Shown here one piece after another: positions 40,279 to 50,100 of a DNA stretch of 64,000 bases. The notes under the pieces are model-generated. The model saw only the letters and a program-made list of their open reading frames with translations. It was not told the origin of the DNA and searched no databases. The translations under genes were made by a program, and so were the position numbers. The stretch's first letter is position 1; every line of letters begins with the position of its first letter. The DNA is from Sepioteuthis lessoniana. Its lineage: Eukaryota; Mollusca; Cephalopoda; Myopsida; Loliginidae. The stretch is taken from assembly GCA_963585895.1 (NCBI GenBank), contig OY757934.1, positions 39,325,510 to 39,389,509 of the forward strand, read 5' to 3'.

Positions 40279-41093
40279 CTGTATTTCTCAGTGTGTGTTA
40301 CATAATATTAATATAATTTTTTATATATTTTATGAAGCAGCCCCCCCCATGAATTAATGTCACAAGATGTTACTCCTTTACATGTTTAAACCACAATACT
40401 GATTTAACCACAACTAAGAATTAACAAAAGAACAATTGAAGTTGTTCCAATGATATGTTCTAAGCAGTATTTATTCTTGAAAGAATCTCTGTATATATGA
40501 CTATTGTTTGTTGTCACATAAATCAGTTTAAATATAATGATATCATAGAAGAATACCTCTTTTTTAAATTATTATTATCTTCTATAAGAATTTTTAAAAT
40601 TTTGAATAAAACTTTATCAATAAATATGACATAGAAAAGTTTTTAAATCTCTCACATAAATTAATGAAAGCTCTAAAAATTTCACTAGGAAGTAAATTAC
40701 TATTCACTTGTGAGCAAGTGGTTGTTAAAAATTTATGCCAAAATTAATGACTAAACTTTTTTATTCATGATTTCCATTAAGTCAAAACTTTGTGCTAAAT
40801 TAAAAACTAAAAAGGTGCAATTTTAACAATCTGAAAAAGACTGAATTAATTTTCACTGTTAAATTAATTTTTAACAATCACTTTTCCAGAAGATATTTCT
40901 GGAAGAAGCACTTTTTGACAGCAACAGAAGACTTCATTTTTCTTCTAAAGATACTTCTGGTAAGCTTCCAAGATATGAACTATTTGATAAATCTTTGTTG
41001 CTGACAAAGCCTTTCACAGACAATATTATGGTCAAGTTTTCAAATCCATCTGAAATACAAAAATTTCTTTGCAAATACAAAAGGGTGATGAAT

Positions 41094-41360
41094 TCTTCTT
41101 TGGAACTTTGAGAAAGATACAGTGTAACCCGGATATAAGAGAAGTATGGATATAAGAGAGATTTTCTCTGGTCCCAAATTAGAGCCTTCTTCTTTGGAAC
41201 TTTGAGAAAGCTATTACAGTGTAACCCGGATATAAGAGAAGCCTGGATAGAAGATAGATTTTCTTTTGTCCCAAATTAGAGCCTGTGTTACCAAAACAAA
41301 ATAGACAAAAACCGGATATAAGAGACTTATTATCTGATATCTTATATCCGGGTATCTCTT
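41094..41360 (+). repeat. Tandemly duplicated pogo-like terminal unit
   Basis: About 95 bp is present twice in tandem (41094-41186, 41187-41284): TTGGAACTTTGAGAAAG...CAGTGTAACCCGGATATAAG. An inverted TCTTATATCCGGG follows at 41341. CAGTGTAACCCGGATATAAG resembles the termini of pogo/Tigger-type transposons. Confidence 0.7.
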
Positions 41361-41981
41361 TCCTACATTTTTTCTCTTAGTATATATTTTTTGTAATATA
41401 GAAAATTGATTTTTTTTACCTTATACATTGAGCATATGGTCTTCATCCTTACATAAATTTCATTTTTAATATTGCTTTCTTTGGTCAGTTTACAAGGGTG
41501 AACTGACCAAAAAATATAACAGTTTCTAATTTTAGATATAAAGTTGTATATCTTGTATAAAATTCCTATACTTAAGACATGTATTTAAATGACAAAGTTT
41601 CTAAAGAACTTTGTCATTTAAATTAATGTTAGCTGATATACCTCGTATCGTTGCTTATTCCTGGCTGCAGAGGATGCTGCAGTTACACACTGCCTATAGA
41701 CAAGCTACCACTGATTATCATGGTCTTTGATTAAATTACCTAAATGATTTAATGTCAGACCGAGTTCAACAATAATGTGATGAACAATTACATTCATGAA
41801 GTAAAAGTGACAAAACCTATTGGTATATACAATAATATGAACATTCATTAGATTAAAACAAGTGAATATTATGGAATTAATTTTTAGGTGTATATGAAAC
41901 ACTTACTTCCCTGGAGGCAGAACCAATTTCAAATTTCAAATTAAATTAAAATTCTTCAATTAAGAGAACTATGCTTTGATC

Positions 41982-42214
41982 CTATTTACCCAACCCCTCC
42001 GCTCGGGCAGGATATGACACAAGGTCAATTTTTAAGCGGAGTTTAACAGGTTTGAATTCAGAGTTTTCCTTCTCCTAGACTAGTTGCCTAACCAAGGCTG
42101 AAGAAACCAGTCTGTCCTACTATTTACCCATAGCTGGAAGGAGAATAATTGGATTCATACCTTTCCCAAGGGTATTAGTGCTATGGGAAATGAAATCATT
42201 CTCGTCCAAGATTT
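41982..42214 (-). mobile_element. 5'-truncated SINE S2 with 16-bp target duplication
   Basis: The tail (CAACCCCTCCGCTCGGGCAG) is at the left. The element stops next to the B box, so the A box is lost. GAACTATGCTTTGATC occurs at 41966-41981 and 42215-42230, perfectly matched. 5' truncation fits abortive target-primed reverse transcription. Confidence 0.93.
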
Positions 42215-42314
42215 GAACTATGCTTTGATCATTGTAATGGAAAATCATATTTCTCCCTTGTCAAATTAAACATGTAAATAGATAATTATTATGTAGTTTA
42301 TGATATCCATGTAA

Positions 42315-42440
42315 AATAAGTAAAGTTAGCGCCCGTAGTCGAGGGCGACCAGAAGGCTCCCTTTTCAATAGCTTCTACACCGAGGTGTAAGGGGGGGCGC
42401 TACTCCTTTCCCTGGATTACTCCACTTTACCCATGTATTG
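42315..42440 (-). mobile_element. SINE S3, 5'-truncated
   Basis: AAGTAAAGTTAGCGCCCGTA through CCACTTTACCC; the head is missing. Confidence 0.85.
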
Positions 42441-42532
42441 TGTGTTAATTGTGGCTGGTAATAGAGTCATAAGAAAAAGTCACAGAAAAATGTAACAAAA
42501 AAAGTCACAATTCATTTATGACAGCTAGTAAT

Positions 42533-42765
42533 GTTTGGTTTTGTTTTCTTTGTTTAATGGCATATCAGCCTTTGTGGACTATTTAATGCCAAAGCCATCC
42601 TCGTAGAAGGACAGCAATGGCACTATTTACCCCAATGCTGGTGGAGGGAGTTTGGAACTTGATACCTTTCTCAAGGTTATTAGTCCAAAATTGAATGTGA
42701 GAGAGTCCCAACTCATTTACTATGATGTTGCAGTCCATCATATTAACCACTACACCTAAATTGTT
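42533..42765 (-). mobile_element. Diverged SINE S1
   Basis: Tail GGTTTTGTTTTCTTTGTTTA, block TTGATACCTTTCTCAAGGTT, B box AGTCCCAACTCA, A-box end AACCACTACACC. Confidence 0.8.
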
Positions 42766-43523
42766 CATTGCAAAACAAATAAAAATCTATCATGACACAG
42801 TTTACTTCATAATTATTTAGTGTAACATTCTGTGATTTTAGCCTCGGAACAAATTAGCATGCCAGACCAGTACTACTATGACGAGTCCGATCCTCGTTAG
42901 ATGTGCCACAGGTATGGCACATGCCCTAGGTGCCGCTGAAAGGTACTAGCAGTAGGACCATTCATCCGCTTAAACTAGAAAGGTATCCAAGAATTTCGTG
43001 CAAAATCTGTGAAATTTAAAAGTATTTCTTTATTTCAGAGTATTGGGTCAGAAGACCATGAGCAGATTATCAGAAAAAAAAAAGAATGGGTGTCTGATAT
43101 TTAGACAGCGGGGAATTAGTACGCTGCGGGGTCTCCTGGTCCGTTAGATCTAAGTTTTGAAGAGGAAAATGTTTTTAATGCAAGTGAGACGTAAGAGTTT
43201 TATCGAGTAAACGCTTTTGGTTTAAGATTCTTTTTTCCCCTCAGGATCCTGTATTTATATCAATGGGAGTCGAACAGTGAACTTCCAAATAAATGTAGGT
43301 AAACCTCTCTACCGCAAACAATAAATTTAAACAGAAATATCTGAGGAAAGGTTATCTCCCCTTGTTTGTTTTCAATCGGCATGAATCTTTAGCTTTATTG
43401 TGATTTTTTAAAATTCTTCTACAATTGTCAATCATGCTTAAATTCCCCGAAAATATTAACAATGTTTACATTCTTTCACGACAAAGAGAATATTCAATAA
43501 ATTGTTGTCTTCTAAGCCGAATA
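42766..43523. promoter_or_regulatory. Probable promoter/5'-UTR region of the unknown plus-strand gene
   Basis: Little repeat content apart from a possible unnamed SINE-like GC-richer block at 42860-42980. Placement upstream of the candidate first exon is the only basis. No core promoter motif is convincing. Confidence 0.3.
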
Positions 43524-43544
43524 ATGCGTAGTTTATGCTGCAGG
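43524..43544 (+). CDS. Putative first coding exon of the unknown plus-strand gene
   Basis: ATG CGT AGT TTA TGC TGC AGG is followed directly by a strong GTGAGT donor. Its phase 0 matches the only open frame of the next candidate exon. It lies in a 500-bp stretch with little recognisable repeat, as expected of a promoter/5'-UTR region. A 21-bp coding exon is weak evidence on its own. Confidence 0.4.
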
Positions 43545-44111
43545 GTGAGTACGAACAATTATTACATTTGCATTTTTCCTTTGTTTTGAATTTTACTCTG
43601 TAACAATCGGCCACTGTAAATAAAGCCTGAATATTTCCATAAGAATCAATGAAGTATTTATTATCCCCGTCCTGTCATAGTTGTCATATTTAGTGTATAA
43701 AATTTATGTTAAAAAATCCAAGCACTATTATCGGAATGGTAGTGAATGAAATTAGAACAAATAGCTCTTATCATCAAAAGCTTAAAAATAGAAATAAAAA
43801 CTTTGAAAAAAAAAAAGATTCGGTTGAGTGAACTACCTGATAAATCCGTCAAAAAATCAAATTTCTGATGGGTTCATTATCCAATATACGTAAATTCATA
43901 TCTAAGATCTGATTTTGTATTTGTCTTTATGGAAATATAGAAACTTAAAAACGCACACAAAATAACAAACCGAAATAAAAACATTAATACCAGTTTAGTT
44001 GTATTTTTTTTTTTGTCAAAAAATACCCAGCTGCCTTATTATTTCATTCTTGATCTTCTGAAAATTCATCTTTTAAAAAAAAGTAGCAGAAATTAGAAGA
44101 AGAAGAAGAAG

Positions 44112-44181
<70 letters not shown>

Positions 44182-47100
44182 ATTAGAAAGTTATTTTGAT
44201 TTTAAAGAGGTTCAATTTGCGAGGTACAGTTTTTAAAAAGAAATGCTAAAAGTTTGGCACCGGACGCAAAGTTTGAGGCTATTTTAGCGTTGTGGTGCAG
44301 AGATATCAGCAAAATTGATTTGAAGTTTGTTGATATAAGAGTAGACATGGGCACTTCGGGCGGTGTAATTGTTAACAAGCTTGACTAGCAGACCTTCACG
44401 AGCGAATTTGAATCTCATTTGGAGCTCAATCCATTCTGCTTTGTGCCACATCTAAGCAAAATGCTTAGTAAATTATTACAAGAGTAGACATTTGGGAAGA
44501 GATAACTGCAGATGGCTGCGCCTAATTGCACGTTGTATACGGAAGCATCATTACTACAGAGAATAAATGAATGTGGTCAAACAGAATGGCAGGGTGGGGG
44601 AGGGGAAAATCTTCTGCAACTATGCCAATGACAGCTGCTCAGAAGTTGGCTTGTTCAGTTACAGCCAATACTGTAACCCAATCATATGAGTCTTCAGTTG
44701 ACACACCCATTGTCTAATTTGATTGCCAAAGCTGTCAGCTGTGAGTTTTGTCCAACAAAAAGAAAATCTATCATGACTTTTGCTAGTGGTTATAAAAATA
44801 TTGGTGTGCCTCTTTCACTTTATGTTCATCACATTTATAATTATATTACACTATTACATTTCTCACAATCTGGCGGGGGTGTCCTCGTAGTGTAATGGTT
44901 AAAGCGATGGACTGCGGAATCGCAGTAAGCGAGTTCGTACTCCAGTCGCGCTATTACGTTCACTTTCGGACAAATACCCTTGGGAAAGGTACGAACCCCC
45001 TTATCCCCCCAGCTATAAGTTAAATAGTACCACTATTGTTCTTCTAGGAGAATAGCTTTGGCATTAAATAACCTACAAAGGTTGATATGCCATTAAACAA
45101 AGAAACCAATCACAATCTGGCTGACTATAGCAGCACTATAGCTGATGTCTCAATCAACTTGAAGAACATAGCCCAGTTGGCTGGGTCTGAAGAATATGTA
45201 GCAGAAAGAATTTCAAATTATTGTCTGGTGCAGGAATATTTTGACTGTTTTGGTCCCGAACTCATATTTTCGACCAATGAGGATATTTCATGCCATTCTG
45301 CCCGAGTCACTTCCCTGGGCAACTATAAAAAGGTGAGGTAATATCCTTTCACTCTCTTCTATGCAGGCCTTTCGAGCAGGACAGACCTGTCCTGTCTTTC
45401 TCTCTCTTCATTTCCTAGTAGCAGGAAGGACCAGCCAACATGAGAGACCACATTCACTCTTCTTCACTGACTCTCTCTCACATATTTCGAGCAGTCTGCT
45501 AAGCACCATGTGGAGACCTCATCCAATTTAGGGACCGTTGGTGTCTGGGAAATCATTTTTTCATCATTCATCTTTTTTTCAAACCAACGGATCCTCGGAG
45601 AAACAAATTGGATATTTTCAACTCCTGCTTTAACTTCAGCATTTTAATTCCTGTCCTGATGACAGCGTCTTAATACCGGCTCAGCTATTTACAACTGTTT
45701 TCTTCTTCCTGCAACTTACAGCACAAGGGTTCCTTTCATCTCAAGCTGTTAATAAAGCTTCCAAATTGAAAACTATCAATATCTTCATCAACTCATTTGT
45801 TCTTCCTTTTAATATGATAAGAGGCAACAGAACTCTACAACCTCAACTGCCATTTTTGTACCACGTGGTGATATTATCGGCCCTCATGTTATAAATACAT
45901 TGACTGGATCTCTGCAGAGGAGTAAGACTCCTGCAGCAAGTGTCCTGGATGTGACACTAATCTATCTGAAGGTGAGGCTCCAGTAATGCTGGAGCTTTGG
46001 AGAATGCAGAGTAGCCCTTCATTGCCATCCACCTCAGGCCCACTCTGACCTGGAGTTGTAGCACCTGATAGGGTCCTGTCTATGTGTCAAATATAACTGT
46101 TTGACCATTTAACTGTGTGCAAACAAATGACTTATATTAAATCAAATTGTTAGAAATGGAACTCTTTGACCATTTAACTGTGTGTAAACAAATGACTTAT
46201 ATTAAATCAAATTGTTAGAAATGGAACTCTTTGACCATTTAACTGTGTGTAAACAAATGACTTATATTAAATCAAATTGTTAGAAATGGAACTCTTTGAC
46301 CATTTAACTGTGTGTAAACAAATGAATGATGTTTAATTGAATTGTCAGTGATACATAGCAATACTTGGAAGTATCTAAGTTATAATGGTTAGAATGGCTG
46401 GAAAAGTACTGTTACAAGGTCTCTTGGTTTGAGTGATGTAGAATAAACCAGGGTTATTTGAATCTGCATTGATGATTGGATAAGGTGTCGCTGGAAAACT
46501 AGTTGAACGAGTTAATCAGTTAGCTGAGACTCAACAAGTGATAAGACATAATTTTCCATCTGTTGGTCCACAACTCTTGACTGGTCAGTAAAATAGATGA
46601 TATAATTAAAAGTTATGTGTGCATACAAAAGTGACTGGTTTGTTATTCTTCCCAGCAAAAGATGTCTCTGTGTTAAAACAGTAAAACAACTGAGCTCATC
46701 TGAGAAAGAAAGGATATGGATAATCATAATGTAAGACAACATGGAGGTCAGAGATGATCTCTGCTATCAGCCAAATTAGATAGCAGAGGGTTATTCAACA
46801 GAGAAAGTAGTGTTCACCTCCTAAATTTTTTGGTTGGTTGGTTTTTATGGCATATCAACCTTTGTAGGTTATTTAATGCCAAATCCATTTTTATGTAATC
46901 AGTTCTATTTCAAACAATTCAGTTTAGCATGAGTACCCAGTTTAATTGTCAAAAACATTTCTATTTCAAACTATTCAGTTTATTCAAACAGTTCTAATTC
47001 AGTTAAGTATAAGTATAAATTTGGCTTACATGCAGTTAAATGTCAAAACAGTCCTATGTTAAACAAATCAGTTTAGTGTAAGTACAGTTTCAATGTCAAA

Positions 47101-50100
47101 AACAGTTCTATTTCAAATAATTCAGTTTAGCATAAGCACACAGTTTAAATGTAAGTACAGTTTAATTGTCAAAAACATTTCTATTTTAAGCTATTCAGTT
47201 TAGTCAAACAATTCAGTTTAGCATAAGTATGGTGTTAGTTCTATTTAACCCATAGATAGGGCCCTATCAGGTGCTACCATGCCGGGCCAGAGTAGACCTG
47301 GGAGCAATGGCAATGAAGGGTGCTCCGTATTCCCCAAAGTTCCAACATTACTGGAACCTCACTATTAGATTGTTTAGTGTCATATACAGGACACTCATTG
47401 GGGGGGGGGTCTTACCCCTCTGCAGTCAGTGTATTCTACAGTCCCAGCTGACTGGGCAACTAAATTTTTTGCCTGCTGACTGCAAGTGGTTTATTCCTGT
47501 AAACTGTTTACATGAATGATGATGTTAAAATCACAACACAGGGTGAAGGACTTTCCTCAGTGTGGGTCACTAGCCAAGGTAGAAGAGTAGTCAAATGAAC
47601 TTCAGAAACGATATGTTTATGTTTAAAGCAAGCCACGTAATTGACTGATGTTAGCTGTGGTGAACACCCAAAAAGGGATGACTTCCACTGGGTTGTATCC
47701 ACTCTAAACATTCCACATAAAGATCATATTTGTCTTGTTTATATTTTTTTGGCATTTTTTTGAAAAGTATCTTTTTTGTCACGTGCATGTTCATTCACAC
47801 TTTTTGTAATTATCAAATGGTATTGTTCTTTGAATATATTTTCCCTGTGTATTGACCCAAATAATATTGAGTGTTTCTTGACCACAAAAGGAGTTGAATT
47901 TTTATCCATATATGCTCATGTTAATCTCTTGTAGTGCCATCCATTTATCTTGTAATTCTTATATAATTCCAGTGCTTCCCAGTAAATTATTAAATAGATT
48001 TTGTCTATTTTGAAAGATTTTGTATGATCAAAAATCAAAATTTGATGAAATGTTGAAATTTCTTTATCTAGATATCTTATTTATTTATTTATTTTTTTGT
48101 ATGCAGAGTCAGCGAAGCTACAAACATGTTTTTAGCTTGAAATCAAAGCAGCCTATATACCAATGTCTGTAAGTATGAACTTTTCTATTCTGAATAAAAT
48201 AATTACACACCATAAAAATTCTTTTTTACAAATAATACAAGAGTAAGTGAAAAGTTTTGCAATATTTAGGTACATGCTAGTTTATGACATTTATATCAAA
48301 TGACTGAAGCAGTTTAAGTTGTGGAAGGTACTTGCTATAGTTGGAGGTATCATAGTAGTTGGTGCATTAACATATGCATTGCTTCACTCTGAGTGTGATT
48401 TGAAAGTCACACAGAGGAATGGGCAATATAGTTTAATTCAATAACGTAGGCTTTATGGTTTTGAACTGAGCCATAATACAACCAGAGCAACCAAAAGCAT
48501 TTGTTTTGCAAAAAGTGAAGGCACAGTTGATCACAGTGCAGTTACCAGATGGTTCAAGAAATTTTGCTCAAGTTGCAAGGACATTGATGATTAGGCAAGT
48601 TCAGGTGGGCTTAAAAGTGTGAATTTTGAGGCCATTTTCCAAGCCATAGTGGCAAATCCTGTAGGTAAGACTCAGTGAGTATCAGTATCTCATGATCTTG
48701 GCAAAAGTATCTAGCTGGGGCTATAGAATACACTGACTATACCTTTGCAGAAGGATAATAAGTGAAGTTAACAACTGTAGTCAAAGGGGACTTGAAGGCT
48801 CCCTTTTCAATAGCTACTACACAGAGGTGTAGGGGAGGATGCTACTCTTTTACCTAGATTGCTCCACTTTGCCCTTGATCCTGAATTTATAATGCTGAGT
48901 GTTAAGCAAGGAAGTATCAAGTACCATTTTTTAAGTCTTTGGAATGACTCGACCTCGGATTGAACCCTGGTCTCCCAGGCCATTGACGAACACTCTACCC
49001 ACTTGACCAATGAGCTGATAAGAAGGATAATACCCTTCCCCAAATAATGTCCAGAGTATTACTCCCAGGTCCACTCTGACCCAGACTGGTAGTACCAGTT
49101 AGGGTCTCATCTATGGTTAAATAGAAATATTTAATCATTTACTGTACTTGAAACCATTTTAGTATACAAACAAATGATAATGTTAAATTACATTTTTAGT
49201 ATTACATTGCAATACTTGAATCCATTTAACTGTGTGCAAATGAATGGATAATGTTGTATAGAATTATTAGTGTTAGCAATACTTGAAATCATTTAGTGTC
49301 CTAAATATGACAGTAAACTGCATTTAATGGTGAAGCTCTAGTCTTGGAGTTTGGGAAGTGTGGAGTATCTATTCATTACCATTATTCTCAGATTCACTCT
49401 GTCCTCGAGTGGAAGTACCTATTATAATCCCATCTATGGGTCAAGTAGAACTATTCAATCTTTTATTAGGATTATTATTAAAATTAAATAGAATTATTAC
49501 TGTTAAATAGCAATACTTTAAACCATTTGACTGTGAGCAAACAAATGATTAGTATTGAATTAGATAGGAATAAGTAAAAAAAAAAGTAAAGTTGGCAACC
49601 ATAGTCGAGGGTGACCCGAAGGCTCCCTTTTCGATAGCTACTACACCAAGGTGTAGGGGAGGGCGCTACTCCTTTCCCTGGATTGCTCCACTTTACCCTT
49701 GATCCATACCTTATAATGCTGAGTGTTAAGCAAGGAGACATCAAGTACCATTTTTAAATTCTTTGGTATGACTCGACCTGGGATTGAACGCAGGTCTCCT
49801 GGGCCATTGGCGAACACTCTAACCGCTAGGCCAATGTCAGGAATAGGAATACATGCTAAATATAATTACTAATATAAAATAGCAGTACTAGAAACCATTT
49901 AACTGTGTGCAAATCAAACTATTTTTGGTAGCAGTACTTAAAACTATTTATCTAAATAAAACTAGTGTCTTGGGTATGACATGAAACTACATCTGATGGA
50001 GAGGCTCAAGTCTTGGAGCATGTGGACTACCCCTTCATTGCCATTACTCCCAGGTCCACTCTGACCCAGAGTGGTAGTACCAGTTCAGGTCCCGTCTCTG

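Larger units (their letters stand above)
39916..41932. mobile_element. 2-kb foldback element with ~300-bp nearly identical inverted arms
   Basis: Left arm 39916-40214 and right arm 41636-41932 are inverted copies differing at only a handful of positions. A 65-codon frame occurs in both, with one amino-acid difference. The 1.4-kb interior holds an (AT)n tract and a pogo-like palindromic unit and has no transposase. No target duplication is clear outside the arms. It could be a non-autonomous DNA transposon, a retained inverted duplication or an assembly artefact. Confidence 0.8.

Noticed and set aside
39948-41902. Two nearly identical 65-codon frames on opposite strands
   Set aside because: They are the same non-coding sequence in the two foldback arms, AT-rich and without a protein family.
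45087-45341. 84-codon open frame as a separate gene
   Set aside because: It starts inside the S1 tail and crosses its target duplication; the rest overlaps an LTR-like promoter module.
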